A stretch of DNA of 64,000 nucleotides from NCBI RefSeq assembly GCF_031877795.1, contig NC_133948.1:11454948-11518947 (forward strand). The letters run 5' to 3'. Position numbers and translations under genes: made by a program. Under the pieces are notes generated by a model, which was not told the DNA's origin, searched no databases, and worked only from the letters and a program-made list of their open reading frames with translations. Positions 11,707-27,080 of the stretch are shown piece after piece. The DNA comes from Strix aluco. Lineage: Eukaryota; Chordata; Aves; Strigiformes; Strigidae. Every line of letters starts with the position of its first letter. Within the stretch, counting starts at the first letter, position 1.

Positions 11707-14700
11707 GGTTATGCATTCATCCGCCAACTGGCTGTGGTTTGCCTGACGTGCTCCAGTTCAGGATTTGAGTTTTAATTTAGAAAGAAAAGTACATTTCTAT
11801 CTTTTGCAGTTTCAATGAAAATAATTCACACGTTAATGGAATGGAGCAGCTGAAATAGCGTCTGCTGAAGTCCGCAGAGAGCCTGAAATCAAAGCTCTGA
11901 GAAGAGTAATTACCTTCCACCCAGGTATCTGACTGGGCTCCAAAACACGAAGACTGGCTTTATGAAGGAAAAACACAGACATAAAAAGTCTGCATTAACC
12001 ATTTCATTGCTGGACAGCAGTCTATAGATACTGGAATTTAAACCAGTTGGACAGAGATGAAAAGACAAGATGGATTGGAAGCACAAAGGCAGCAGAAAGA
12101 AGGAAGGCGATTATGGAGGACCTACTGGTGGAGATATTTTTCCTGCTGAGCAATAGTTAGTGTACAAATAACTTCTGAGGAAATTTCTAACAGTAACTGT
12201 AGTTTTTTTGTTTGGTTTTCGGGATTTTCTGTTTACCAACTAGACTCCATACTGGACCTTTGGTCCAACCTCACAGCAGAGTTCTGTGGGTCCAGAGGAG
12301 AAGACAGTACTAGATTTATAGCTCCAACTACCATTAAAGATGGAATGTAGTCCTTTCCAGGAATGAGTGAGACACTCCTCCCACAGATGAAGAGAGGGGC
12401 TTTTATCTTTTTGCTTTTACACACAGGGCACCCTTCTGCCCCCCCACTGCACTGCATGCATATAGCCATTTCCTGAAACATTTCAAATTTGTTTTCCTTA
12501 CGTTATTTGTGTCTACAGCCACCAGCTGGTCTGTGTCAAAGCCGATATGTTCAACATATTATTCCATTATCCTATTAGGTTGAACATGTCCTTCCTCCCA
12601 TGAGAGCTGTTAAGATATCAGTCTTACAGAAAAGAGACAGCTTTAGTCCCAGTGTCACCTCCTTTCTTCTTCTGAGTAACACACTATCCTCAGTGATCAT
12701 ATGGCTTATAGCTAACTGTTTAGCCTACCTTGATATTTTATGTTCATACATGCAAGAAATAATACCTGGCCATTTAATATCCAGATCTGTCACTAAACAA
12801 GACTCACATATGTATTAAGTGAGGGGGGGGGCAAAAAACTCTGAAGGCTCAAAAGAGACAGTGCCTGATGCTTTTTTTCAAATGACAACTTCCTATATTG
12901 TATTAAAGATCTCTATAATTTGAAATGATCACTTCTCCTCCATCAAGATACCAATCATATTTCCAAAACTGCTCTCTTGATCTTGAAAAGTCTTGGAAAA
13001 CATTTCCAGTTCAGGTCAATGACATTTAAACTGAGGAAATGGTCACCTTTGGTTTTCCTCTGCAGGCTCCTCATGCCCCTGGGAATGGGAGAGCAGAAAT
13101 TCCTGGCTGGTTTCCATGACCCCAAGGACTGAACATTCCTTGCTTGAGGAGCCTTCCCAACCCCTGCAGCAACTACAGCTAAGGCAACTTGTGTCCACAA
13201 AGATTATTCAAAAGATGGCGTTTAAAGTTGGTCAGGGTAGAAGGCAATGGGAGAAGAGAGAGAGGAAAGCACCACCGATAGGGATGGAGGCAGCCAACAC
13301 ACAAACAAATGAGCCTACATCAAAGGTATGTAGGATCTCCTGGGAGAATACTTAAATTCACTAGCAACAATATGAGCACTAGCTCTTGCTTTTCTCCAAG
13401 AAGCAACTCTGGGTGAGAAAGACCCTGAACAAGGGGTCCTTCTTTCTACACACCAGAAGGAAATGTTTTTGGAAAAAATACATAGCCCTCTTCATTTGCA
13501 TGCTTGGAGATTTCCACTTACCTCATGCTTTACATTTTCACAGGATCTCAGAAATAACTGGTGAGGGAACAAGCATCCCCAGAGCCATGTGAACAGGAGG
13601 GAAATGTAACACATGCTCCCTGGACAGATCATCTGCAAGACATGGTCGACCCACAGATGTAAGAAAGAGGAGCATGGGGAATGAGTGACTGTGGCAGGGG
13701 TGTGTGATGGATAACTGGGACATGCAGGGATAAAGAGCTGGGATAGCACTTTGTCCCATAAACTGCTAGTCCAGAACCTCCTTACCAAATCAAATCGCTA
13801 ACTGATCAAACAGGCTATTCACAGCACTCGGTGACAATAAAGGAGCTTTTTTCTTTTTTTTTCCCTTTATCAGTGGCAGCAAAAAAAAGGCACTACTTGG
13901 CAAAAGGCAACCCTACAACACATCTTTCCCCAACACACACACTACTTGATTCCTCTCCAGAGCAAAAGGGAGCCTGCAAAGGCTTCATATCCGTGTTTTA
14001 CTACCTGCTTACTCACCTTTTACATCTTTTGTTCCACAATGGGAAGCAGTCACAAGCATGTCACTCACAAACATGTTGATGTTCAGTTCAGTTTCTCCTG
14101 GTCCCAGCATAATGACAACCACCAGCATCAGCTCAGTTCCAGGAGCTGAGTAAAATAAAATAATTTTTAAAAGCCTCCATCAAGCCAGGCTGTGCCCTGG
14201 GAAGCCCCTCTAGCACAGCCTCCTTCTCCTGTGTTAATCAGAAAAATCAGTGAAGAGCACATATATGCTTACCTACCCATTCATCTTCCCCTCCTCACCC
14301 TGACTCAGCAGAGCATTGTCAGGCACTTCAAACAGAGGTGAAGATGTGTGAGTAGGGTCCACATGGCTCCTTCAAGAGGCACCAAAATTCCTAATTGTCC
14401 CAGGAAGACAGCTTTCATCTCTATTACTGCTGCATCCCCTCCAGCTATAGTTTTTTTATGATCCTGTAACACAAGGGTTGTACGTTCTCCCCAGAGAGGT
14501 GGGCAGTGGTAGGTGAAAATTAACAGATGTGTACCTAAAACATAGAAAGTTAATGAATAAACTGATGCTAGGACAGAATGGTAGAGGTTAATATCAGTAG
14601 TTCCCATGGAGAGTGGCTGGTGGATCACCATTTACAGATGATGGCAGAGGGGCTTTTAAAGATGTTCACGCTGAGAAGCAGTCACTGTGAGCAGCAGTTC

Positions 14701-17700
14701 CCAACAGAGGAGAGCAGCAGTGGTATGTTATTGTGGGATGGGACAGTTGGGGGGTGCCAGAGTGTCTCTTACATGTGCTGTGACTCAGACCATACCCAGA
14801 CTCTTTTCTAATACACAGGGGTGCCATTTTTCATTTCCTTCCTCGCTGGATTGCTTTTGTCGCCATAAATCCAGATGTTCAGGCTTCAGGAGGGAAGAAG
14901 CAATTACACCAAAGGGCTGCTCAGCATTGCAAAACAACACCAAGTTAGGCTGTGGTCCTGAGGAATTGCAACACTTCCCTTGGACATTGCATTCAGCGTA
15001 CAAAAACGTGATACACTAACTATCACATCTGCTGGTCCATGCTTCTCTGTTCACGTTATGTGCTTAATTTCATGTTAACTATTACAGGTCTTCAAAGCTT
15101 TCTTCTAACACAGTGTAATTTTCCACCGTAGGCAAGCCCTCTTTAGAAACCACTACCAAACTGCCTGGGAAGCTTTGCGTACACAAAGCTGTAGTTTTCA
15201 GTGCGGAAGTTCTCCCCAGGGCTAGAAGCAAAATCTTAGTGGAAGGATTCCTCACTTCCTACAGGTACAAAGAACCATTCTCTAGTCATGTTGAATCACA
15301 AGATCTTGAATTATCAGTCCTAGAAGAATGCTTACTTACAACACAGTCATTTAGCAGAATGATGGAATAAAAAGGTGAGAGAAGCAGCAGCATAAAAATA
15401 CCCTCTGACTGACCACAGTTAGTGCCTGGACCCTGAAGCCACAGATTACTGGACAGCAATAAGAGTTGCCTGCAAATGGTATTCATGATGATTGTGCAAG
15501 TTAACCCAGCTATCATGAAGATGGATGGATGTAGCATGCACATGTATTGCTGCCTGCACCAAACAATGGCTAAAGTTGGGCAGAGGGAAAGATGACATAG
15601 GGCAATTGGCAAATAATAGTATGCCTGTGGCCTTTCTTCACCTTTCCATCTCCTTATGCATTAGACAAAACATTCCTGTCCTAGGCAATAACCCTTCCCG
15701 GTTCAGACCTCCACATCCCACGCTTTCCTCCTGCCTCTGATTTCAGCTTCCCTCACCCATGTATGCTTGACCTATTTGTATGTTCTCACTTTCATACACT
15801 CAAACAAAACTAAAATGACTACCATTTTGTCTCTCAGCTGCCTGCTTAAAATTCACAGCTTCCATATGGTCTGGATGAACTCAGACACACGATCCAATTG
15901 GTGCTTGTTTTTTCTGTTATTCCTTTGTCTTCTTTCTATGTCTAACTTTTTTATATTGTATTCTTTTTTAGCTTGTTCAATGTGTACAGCTGCTAGCAAA
16001 GCAAGGGCCAAACTTAACAGCAAAAGAAATATTTAAGATCATTTCCCTTCCTAAATGCAGAGAGCTCAATTTAACCCACAGAAAAAAAATCTCTTTGATG
16101 GTTCAGCATCAACTAGACACAGGAAGCACCGAGGCGGCTATTCTTGAGCCTTTACAGAGAACTGGAAGACAGTGTTTTCCATTCATGCTACGGACTGTTC
16201 TGCCACATCACCTCACTGTTTGATCCTTGACAAACAACAGAGGGAAGCATTGAAAGCCATCTAATACCCAGCCTCTTAGGATGACTTACCTTGTTTAACA
16301 ATGAGCCCTTTGGGTTTATTGAGCCTCCACGTCTTGTACATGCTGGGACATGTTAACAGTTTAACTGAGGTGAAGAAAAATAGCACTTTTATGAGTTGCC
16401 AGGCCAGTGAACAGTCAGAGCGAGAACATCTTGTTGCTCCTGACCAGAGTTGCTCACCCTTCAGGGGCACCTAACTGAAGTACCATAACAAAGGATCGAT
16501 TATGTTACAGCTGAGAAACACACTAATGTCTTCCTGAGCACAATTCCAGAATGTTGTCTGCATAGAGAGAGAGCTGAGGGGAAAAAACAGAAAGCAAGCA
16601 AGCAGAGGGGAAGACCCTCCAAAAGAAAAAGAAAGCCTCATAAACATGAAGCGAGAGGCTATACCGACCCGTTCAAAGGAAAGAGAAGAGTTGCCACCCA
16701 GCTTGCTGCAAGCACTCTGGCAAGGCACTGTCCAGTTCAACCAGCCAGAATGTTTTCAGGCTACACCAGAACAAATAAGGACCTGGGCTAATAACCTTAA
16801 TAAGGCAAATTTTCAGAGTAATTTAGAGGCACTTTTGCTCTTATGTTGCTTAACTGCTTTTAAAAATGCTTTGTGCCCCATTCCCACCGGACTTCTTAGC
16901 ACCTCCCTAAGGGCCTTAGTCCTGACGCTGAGTCCAGTAGTGTCACCCTAGGGAGGAGTATCCTGGTGAAGACAATTGAGTCTCCATCACTATCTCATTT
17001 AAGAGTGGGAAAACTTGCCTGAAGTAAGTGACCAGAGAACTCAACAGAACAAACTACTTTACAGACCTGAGCTTTCTACCCAAAACTGAACAGGATTTTA
17101 TTTCCTCTGGGCTCCCACAGGATGACACAGAACAGGTGTTACCTAATCAGGGTAGACCTCTTGCATGAGTGTCCCCCAGTCTAGTCCATCCTCTGCTGAA
17201 CACCAAAACTGCAACGTCTGTCCCTTCTCAATGGTATATTACACTGGGTCCAAACCCAAATTCACGTGCACACACAGGCTGTGACCACAGCACTGCAGAA
17301 GCCTGCAGAGCTACTCACAGGGTGCTGTGAGATGCACTGGGCCTTGCATATTAACAGCAATAATTGTATTTGATATGGGTCCTTTACAGAGTCATCTATA
17401 GGCTGAACAGCTTCCAATATCATCTCCACCCTGGCAAAATACTTAATCTGAGTGGGGACCGAGTTAGTTGGGAATCTGAAAGCTCACAGACAGCAGAGGG
17501 AGCTCTCACTGCTCCCTGTCCTCCAGCTCAAACATCCTGTCCGAGTTTAACAACCAAAAATAAAAGTAAGATTGACCCTCAGTGGTCATCAGGAAAAATG
17601 GAGGTACATCTATACACACACTGCACTTGCAGTATAAATGCTGCTGAATTATTACACCAAGTTAGATGCCCAAATCTGGGGCTTAAGAAGGGCTGTGTTT

Positions 17701-20700
17701 TGCAGGTTGTTTCCCCTGCTGTACAGCCTGTCCATTAACAGCCTGCACCAAGCACGAGGCACAAAACACAGCAATCAGAACACGCATTTAGTCCAGATTC
17801 TGGTTTGTATCTAGAGTTCCACTGGGGATGTGGAGATGGAAGTGAGGTCTGGACTGGTCTGCTGGAGCTACCAGTTTTGATTTCACCTTTCCTGCTGTGC
17901 TGCTGGAAACCCCCATGAAGGCTCCCTCCCACCCTTGCACAGTGACAGCCTCCAAGTGTTGAACATGGGGGCAACACTCAGCTCCCCCATGATGTGTGGA
18001 GACCCCTCATGACAGTCTCTAGAGACCAGACGGTCATTTTGTGAGCTGAATCATGTCAAGTTAGTGGCTGAAACATTTCTGTAAATACCAAACGTTAAGG
18101 AGCTAAAGAAAGAAACAGTCAGGGGTGAAATGTCAAGTTTATGCTATTGAAATGCAAGGCAGATGCTTCCTAGTCTGTTTACTGGCACATTACCGGTGGC
18201 TTCTTGTCTGCAGTTGACAACACAGGGTTTCTAGATCTGTGAGGAAAAATCCAAGTCCCCAGGCTTCAGAAGTTATCTTTTCCTCACCATGTGCTTCCCA
18301 AGTTAGAGGAACAGCAATTGCCTCTACTCTGCAAATCCAACTTGCTCAGAAAAAAACAAACTCTTTAGACAGCCCTTTTCTGCTCCCCCAGCAAGCAGAA
18401 GGAAATGCTGTAGGTAAGTGGAAAGGCTCAGTGCTGCTGCTGTTTCCTGACTCCCAACACCAAACAAGAGCACAGGGGTCTGTGATCAAGGAGAATTTCC
18501 CAAAGAGAAAGTGTCACAGAAGGAATGAGGCTGGAGGCCGTCCTTCCACTTGAACAGCAGTGCTGTTTCCTCCGTTGGCTAAAACAAAATGTCATATGTA
18601 AAGGAAAAGTGCATATACTGAAGATTTAAGTTGTGGTAGCACCTGGAAATCTAGGATGAAGCCATCATCTGAGCACTCAGTCAAGGTAACTTTTAGGAAC
18701 AAGGATCTACTGAGACTAGCATGTGCCAATGGGACGGACACAGCTGTGCCAGTGAGCAGCTGGAAGGGAACACAGAGAGGGCAGCTGGTAGGAGTCCTGG
18801 GACACGGGGGAAATGGCACGGGGCAGGTGCTGGGGCTGCTGCGGCATGGGGAACCTGTTGGCAAGGGACAAAAAGTGCTTTAAAGCCAGTGGCTGAGCAG
18901 ATCTTTTAGGATGTGATTCTTAGGTGAAAGGTAAGAAAGAAGAGGGCAGGAAGGCAAAGGTTACAAAGCTTTTACTCCCCCGAGGATGAATATAAAAATG
19001 CAGAACAAGTAGGCATGGAGTGGAAAGCAGATCTGCCAAGGCAGCAGATGCAGGCAGAGCACAGAGAGAGTCAAAGCCCAGGACTGTAGGTACCACTGCT
19101 GTGATTCCAGCACGATCCTTAGGAGCAAGAAGCCCAGGCTCTTCCCCACCTCTCACCCTGGGCCCCTCTACCATATCAGTGCAACAGCAGCAATATCTCA
19201 GGTTCATGGTGTAAGTGCCTACAAACTGTAAAGACTTTCTGTGTCAAAGACTTCTCTGGTACAAAGAAAAAGGCAGTGTCTGAGTCAAAAACTGAGACTA
19301 CCTCAGCAGCACTTGAGAAGTGCAAAACACAAAGGAGAAACTGAAAGAGCAAGTCACCTCCACAGCTGTCATCTGCAGCCTCTTGGAAATTTCTTATTAA
19401 AAGGGCCCTGCTTGCCTGCACACCTCCTCTTCACCCAACTTCTCAGTCTCTGACCTGGTTTCTCCCAATGGTGGTATTCTTTGCTCCTTCTTCCCTTCTC
19501 TCTCCTATATAGCTCCCTCAAAGAAAGAGCAGGGAATCAGCTAGTGTATCCTGGGACGTCAGTGCAGAGAGATATGGCCAGCCTCAGTGCCTCTCCCTCA
19601 CACACCACAGCGTGCGGCTTTTCAGGAAGCAGGAGAACATCAGGCAGAGGGGAAGAAACCAGCAAAGAAACAAAAAGCAAAAATGAAAAAGTAGAACAGA
19701 TGCACAAGATGAAATGGGAAAAAATACCCCCAAAAAGTAAGGAAGAGAGGAGCACCGCAACCACCCTCAAAACACAACACAGGTAGAAGCTGGGGAGACA
19801 GGGAGTGTAAACAGACACAACACACTTGGCATTTACGGGAACGAAAGTGTTTTCTTCTATACCTCCCATGATCTCTGCCAGCAGTCCTGCCCTGTTCCCC
19901 CCACCCACCCATGCAAATGCACCTTCAATTACCTTACCTCAGGAACATTCATTACAGGAAGATGCCCTGAGTGTATCGAATTAGTGCCTTACGAAAGCCC
20001 ATTCAGGAAATATCTATGTGATCCTTATTCAGTTAGCAGGAGGGGATGGAGTGGGGATGCCAACTGAGAAGGGGGTTTTATGCAAACACATGTCTCGGGA
20101 CTGATGGGAAGCGCTCTGCAGGCGCAGTGCAGAGGGACCACATCCTGCCAGCTCTGTTCTGAGTACTGATGCAGCCTCATAGTTGCTTTTGTGGACCAAA
20201 ACCATCATTATTTCAGTGTTGAAAAATTTCTAAGCCTAGATGGAAAATGCTGGGATGAACAACTGGGCCAGGAGGCATCCACAAGGGACATCCCATTTTC
20301 ATCTACATGAGACACCAAGGACAATGAGCCTCAGATGCCTTTGGAGGGTGTTCTAACTTCAGAGCTTTGGTGTGAACTTATGGCATTGGAACAAGCATCC
20401 AAGTCACCTGGAGCAACAACAAGGATCATAGCACTCCAAAATGTTCCCCCTGTAGCTGGGGTTGGGAAAAGGTGAGATTTCCATGTGCAATACATAGAGG
20501 TCTTGACTGCTGCAAATCTACCAGTCAACTAGCTGAAACAGCCCATGACACACTGGTGCACCCCTTCAGTGCCTTCAGCACATTTCCTTAGGTGCTGTAC
20601 AGAGATCTCATCCAGAAGACACAGCCACAGACTCAGACCTCTGCTTCTTGAGGCAAGGCATAGCAGAATTTAGGAACATGGTGTCTCACAGAAATGCCCC

Positions 20701-23700
20701 TTTCTCCTGCTTGTGTTGCCCCAGGGAAATGGGATGTAACACACTACCAACAGCTGTGAGAAAACAAGATTGTCTACACGGCAGCTGTAAGGCAAATGGG
20801 ACTGAAGAGAGATAAATTCCTGTCTCTGACAGTAGCTAATGGGCTCCAGGCAGACTGGCAGCTGCAAAGCACCCAGTTCTCTGCTCTCGTTCAGCTGACC
20901 AGGCACCTCTGGGACTGTACTATGAGCTGGTGAAGAAAAGAGGCAGAACAAGTCTGCTTCGATCTATTTTTATACTGCAGATCCATCTGCTCCTCTCCAC
21001 AGCTGGCCAGGCCTGGAGCTCAGCTTAGATCCTCCCAACAAAAGCCTCTTTATCAGGCATGGGAATCCCCCACCACTATCAACACCATTTGGGTTGGATT
21101 GCCCAGGCAGAGGCTATTTTGGGCACCACAGGTGGCTTCCCCATCTTGCTGAGCACAGGGACAGAGCCAGCAGATGCCTCGCCACAATACTACCCAGCCA
21201 CACCATCAGGGATGAGCGCTGAGCAGTGTGGAGGCTCTGATAAGCCCACAGGATCTGGGGGGATGGGACACAAAGCAGAGGCCAAGAGGAAGAATTCAAG
21301 AAATGGGTTTCACAAGTGAGACAGAGCAGTTTCCATCAACACAGAGACCTTCAGAACTGCTTTTGAGACCGAAAAACAACCAGGTGGAACAGTGCTAATC
21401 AGCAAAGCTAAGCTTTGCCCTGAGCAAAGCACTAACCCCACATCTAGACCCAAGATCTTCCTTCCACAGTGTCCTGTGCCCTAGAAAGCAACTCCTACTC
21501 TGTCTGGGCAAAGCAGAAACCTCCTTTTCTCTCCTTTCCTCTCTGTCCAGGCAGTAACCTCTTCCTTTGTGTTAAGGTTCAACATCTGCTTGCTCCTGTT
21601 AGAGAGAGCTCTAAGCTCTGTGCTTCCCCCTGACACACACACAGCAGAAAGCTCTCCCAGCCTCTCCTTTCTCTGTTATCTTACTGCAGGGATGCTATTT
21701 CCTCTGTTTATTTTTCTTGTCTGGCTTGTTGGCCTGGAGGGTCTCACCTGCTGGAAAACTGCCATTACTTCTCCATCTGCAACACTGACCAAGGATTAGC
21801 AAAAAAATAGCCTTAGGTCACTTCTAGTTTCCTTAGGATGCCTGACTATCAGCAGAGGCCAAAGGCCACAGATGCTGAGAGAGCAGGTTCCTGTGCATCT
21901 TACCTGGAAGCTGACATCAGCAGATGCATCTCTTTAGGAAGTAGAACAGGGACACGTGTTTTACAGCACTGGGATTCATCCGGTGTAGGGAGAACACAGC
22001 CACCTGGAAAACACCGAAATCATGGCTATATCCACAAGGACCTCCCTTCAGAGAGAGCGGCCGTGTCTGTGCAGCAGACAGCGCGCAGCCTCTTCCAAGA
22101 CCTGTTTCACACGCTGGCTTCAGCCTTCAGTGTCATCCACATGTCACTGACATCCTGACCCCAGGATGCAGCCTCATGCTTTTGACGGGAAGAAAGCATT
22201 AAACTCTCCCTGGGAGGATCATGTGTCCCACATAATGCTTCCAAATCAGATGCTGATCGAAAGGTCCTCCTGCAAGGGAATCAGAGACTGCTGTTAGCAT
22301 ACAGAGAGCACATCCCTCCCTCCAGCCACACAGTGAAAATCTACAAGAACATTGTTGCTACAGTTCTTTTGAAAGTCCAGGTAGTGCTGAACCACGGAAA
22401 GGAACAGACAGCCCCTGCATCTCAGATAAACTTCTTGTGCTTCCCAGGTCTGGCTTACGGTAGGAAAGGAGGGATCACCTGCAAATGTGGAACTTAGGGT
22501 GGGAGGGAACTTGCATGGGAAGCAAGTGCTCAGAGAAAGCAAGCTATAAAGGTTTCTGATTAAAAGCCTTGATTCCCAAGCATTGGCTCAATCCATAAGG
22601 AATAGGGGAACTTGGGTTTAATTTAGTTGCAGATGAATGTTACATGGGTTAGTTCTGCAGACTGGAAGGCCTCAGTGCAAGTTAGGGATATTACTGTATA
22701 TTTCCTCTGGAAGGAAATCAAAATGCTATTTCTCATGAATTCAGAAAGGACGCAGCTGTAGAACAAGCAGCTGACTCTCAGCTTTAGTTGTGGCATTGAG
22801 TTACCAATGGTGGGAGAAAATACTATTTCTGTTTTTCTAGTGCAACCTTTAGCATTTTGATCCTTCTGGAATTAGAGGAGGATCTTGAGGAGGGTCTAAG
22901 ATTTTTTTTATCTCCACCCTATTCTGTTAGTGCTTTTGGCATGAATATAAAGAAAGTCAGGAAACATTTGGAATACTGGACTGCTCCCTGGCAAGCACCT
23001 CAGAAATGAGGCAGCCAGTTGTCCTTTACTTGAAGGTGCTGAGTGCTCATGTAGCCCAGCACCCTGGTGCCAGTGCTGGGTGCTGTCCTCTTGAGACTCC
23101 TTTAAATCAGCCATAATCTTTGTGAATTAACTGCAGCTCTCCCCCTGTATTCTCTCTGTGACTGGGAGCAAAAACATTAGCCCTCTTCTCCCCAGTGTCT
23201 TTTGGGTCTGCAGAATAACTCCACAATCTGATGTGTTACCATCACAGAATAGCTTCAGTTTAGCAGCACGATTCCCAGTTGTCTGCAAAGGAGCCCTGTA
23301 GATCACAGCCCCTGCCACCAGGTCTAGCTCAGAAAACCTGACTGTGATTGCTCACAATCCTGGCTATCACAGGAGAGGGTATGGCAGGGATTCACTCAGC
23401 AGCAGGCAAGTCTCAGAGCTACCGTTCCTGTCACCTGCAAAACTGGCCACATCCTCTGGATGATGGAATAGTTTAATATCACAGGATCCAGTGTGCATGG
23501 CAGGGCTGCTCAAAAGACATTAATACAGGAAGCAATACTGTTCAATGCTGACTTAAATGCTTGACAGGTTATACAGTAATGTGAAAGAATGGGAGTCCTC
23601 TTTGCCCCAAGATTCACACCACTGCAAACAGCATTCTTCCTTTGCAAGACATTTCTTTTCTTTTTATGGCCCAGCGGTAAAAGGTTATACCAGCATGGAT

Positions 23701-26700
23701 TCAATATGACCTTCATCCAGCCTGGATCAGCATGGTCAGAGTTGCTGGGTCCAGTGCACCTGCCCTGCAGAAGGCTTCAGCATCTGCCACTGCTCAGCCC
23801 TGCAGCACACCTCCAAAATAGGAACTGGGCAAACAAAGCTAACAGAGTGCATTGCTAAGCAGAACATTCTGCCGAGTCCCAACACCAGGACTGCGTGTTA
23901 TAGGGCACTTGCCAATTCCTGAGTCAACTTTATTTATTATACACTAGAAAGGTCATGACGAATCTCAAAAGATAAAATCTGTGTCTGTCAAGCCACCTTC
24001 CTTATTTTCATTGGCCCAGACCCTCACGTTCCACACCAACAATAACAGGACATGGGTTCAAGAGGCACCATGAGTGCAGCTTACCCTGAGATGGCCCAGG
24101 CTTGTTTTGCATTCTTTGTACAACTGATCCAGGCTGCTCAATTCTCTATTAGGACGTCTTTTTTTTTTTTTTTTTTTTCCCCTGTGTGCAATCACCACAC
24201 TGCACAAGAGCCTTGCATCCCTGGGAACGCCAAAGCACAGGCACAAACTTTCACAGCCCAGATGATGCCAAATGCCCAGATAATGCAGCTGCAAGTTCTC
24301 CAGCAACATGAAGTATCCAACTGAGAGATGCTTAACTCCCATTTAGAAGTCCTGGACTAATACCAGCCCAAAAGACATCCCCATGACCTTACCAACAGCT
24401 GAGGCAGCAAGATACCCCATGCACATGGGTTTTCTTCACTTTCATTATGAGCTGTTAACTAATCTCCTTGCCTTAGGTAAGGCAAAAAATCGGAGCTGCC
24501 CAGGGCTCTGGGTAAATCCCTGGAAAACAAAACCTGAGCAATTTCAGCTCCAGTGCTGTCAGTGTCCAAGCTAGCAGTTGTCCAAGCTAGCTAAAGACTG
24601 CCCTGGGCTCTGTAGAATTTGCAGTTGCCTCTCTGGATTGCAGCTGGACACTCCCAAAAACCGCAGTCCCAGGTTTGGAGTTCAGTGCAACAGCCTGAGA
24701 CCACACAGTATGGATCTGCACTCCAAATAACCTCATCTTTACACAATTTATTCTGAACTTGCAGATTGAAAGCTCTTTTCCCAGTCCTCGCCCTTCACTT
24801 GCTGAAAAATCACCATGCTATGCTCAGACCCAAACTTGGCTTAGATCATTTTCTTTGACATGTTGCAAGGACTCCCAATTCTTGAAATGAATTTCTGATT
24901 CTCTGAGATCTGGGTAGTACTTTCCTGTTACTCTGCAGGATCTCAGCAGTGGCTACTGTGGTCACACAGCAGAGAAATAATAGTGCTTGTAAGAGTGGCA
25001 CATCTTCCAGCCAAAAACCCTCCAACAGTCTCATCCACAGGGTTATTTCTGAGGAAACATCTCCAATAGTCAGAAGTGCCCCACTTTCTTCTCAGGACAG
25101 CACTGAAGAAGAGAAGGGAAGTCAGGGAGGAATACAGCTCCAACCTGCAGTGAGTCGCATCATCTAACCTGAAGTGCTTATTTGCAGGATCAGAGGTGGA
25201 TTCCTCCCAGGATCACTCTGAGCTGGCAGAATTCTCTCTCCCTCCCCTGAGGGAACACACAAGGAATCTCAGTCCTTGCTTGGTCACTTCAGTCAAGTGC
25301 AAGACAGTGGGAATCTTTCCTGTGAAATTAAATTGGGAGGTCCACAATTTAACTCCCCAAAACTTCTTGAAACACATGATGGTCGAAAGCACAGCAGGCA
25401 CTTGTATGTACTATTCTTAGCAGCAAAGGCTTCCTGTTTGGGGGCAGAAGTGACAAGGAGGATCCTGCTGCTTTAAATACTGTGAAAAGCTTTTTAGCCA
25501 AAAACATTATCCACCCATTAGTAGGGAAAACACCATCCTCCACAGCCCCATCCTACTTCAGGATTCAGAAATGTCATCAATTCTCCAGGGCTGCAGGAAA
25601 TATTACAATATCGAGCTATATTATCCTCAGACAGCTCTTAGTCTACAGCAAAAGCCCTGCAAAGTCTAGTTTCTCTGGGTGACTAAGCCAAAGTGCCGAT
25701 CCTTGAGCAGAGATTTCCAGATCAGGCCAATTGTGTTGCTAAACTCGGAGCTCTCTCTGTTCTTTCAAGTACTCACTTTCTTCCCGGGGCCAGGTACAGC
25801 CATTGTTCCCCCTGGGCTCCTGCAGATGCCCATTGTTCCTCTGAGCTCCTGGCCTTTGATGCTGCAGAACAAAACGCCCAGTGTTTGTGAAAGGAGGGAA
25901 AAATCAAGAAGCTTTTCAATTACACAGTTGGTTGAACATCTCAGGCACAGCTGGCCCCAGAGCACCAGGGTGCCAGCACCTCACCACAAACTGGGGCCTC
26001 CAGCCAGGTCTCCAGCCCAGCTGCAAAGTGAACCAAAAGAGGGAATGACCAGTAGTTGATGGTTATCGGGTGAACTTTCATTTCATCATTTCCCAATTGC
26101 AAATGCTCCTGGATTGTACAGACTTTCACTAACCTCCTCACACACATATTTAGTAGCTGCCAGCTGGAAACAGCTGGAAATTATTCCTGCTTTATTCTGT
26201 CAGCATTGCTCAGAACTGGCTTGAGAGACACCATGCCAGCATCTAGATTCACTGCCTCCATTTCCAGACTAGTTTGGGTGACATCAATCAGGCTGGGGCT
26301 AGCTCAGGCTGAGAGGCATTGGCAGAACAGAAGAGAAGTCTGAAATTGTGATGGTCTTATGAAGAGGTCTGAGGTGCACTGGCAGGGCCACGTGGACGGA
26401 GAGCCAGCAGGCTGGGATGCCCCAGTCACACTGGCAGAGTTGTTTCCTGGTCTAGTTATGGATCCTTCAGGTCCTGCTACACTGTTCCTGACACTGCAGC
26501 AGTTTGGACAAATACAGTGCTCTACCTTGTGGTCAGTAGACAGCTGTAAACATTTCTCTCTTATTGCCAAGATGACATATCCCAGGATGTCAGAAATGTG
26601 AGGGGTCTTCTAGCCCATCTGGGTCTGTCACCTTAGCCCATGCTAGTTTCTTCTGCAAAAGAACAGGCAGTGCCAGGGACAGAGCTCTCCAGAAGGATCA

Positions 26701-26789
26701 ATCTATGGAAAAAACTAATAAAATAATAAGAAAACACTTGCACAGAAAAGAGCCAGCCAGCCGGATCTTCCTGGGACAAAGGCACTCAC
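11707..26789. other. Long gene-free intergenic stretch (15 kb)
   Basis: No recognisable coding exon, RNA gene or intact mobile element was found. Open frames of 60-125 codons occur on both strands at the density expected by chance. They lack conserved motifs and paired splice sites. The contents noted are a nine-base G run near 12,823 and a poly-T run at 24,159-24,178. Distal regulatory elements of UPB1 or ADORA2A could lie here but cannot be seen from sequence alone. Confidence 0.4.
24159..24178. repeat. Poly-T tract (20 bases)
   Basis: An uninterrupted T run. The flanks resemble no processed pseudogene or LINE tail that I recognise. Confidence 0.9.
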
Positions 26790-27080
26790 ACTCTCTTTTA
26801 CAAATATATTTTATTATTTTAATGCTTATTAAGAAATGTAACCAAGACAGACTCAGCAGCACCAGCGGCTCCTCACTGCCCAGCAGTCTGATGACTTCAC
26901 AGATATGAAAACTTCACAGATTCAAAAAAACCTTTGGTCAATGCACTTTAAATACATTTGCATGCACAGATTCTCCCACCCCCTTCCCTCCCCTCCCACT
27001 GGTAACTGACAAACGAGGGAAAACAACAACTATATTCATAAAACATTTAAATTAAAAGAGTAATTGTTTTATAGTGACAG
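26790..27080 (-). other. AT-rich patch with AATAAA signal, possible distal 3' end
   Basis: On the minus strand an AATAAA hexamer lies at 26815-26810 in a very AT-rich context. To its right are about 250 bases of mixed AT-rich and pyrimidine/purine blocks with the look of a 3' UTR. If real, it could be a distal polyadenylation site of a minus-strand transcript such as a long ADORA2A 3' UTR, 5.2 kb beyond the stop. This is inference from composition and one hexamer. Confidence 0.25.

Noticed and set aside
24159..24178. Poly-T as the tail of a processed pseudogene
   Set aside because: Adjacent sequence gives no recognisable protein or RNA gene and no target duplication was seen.
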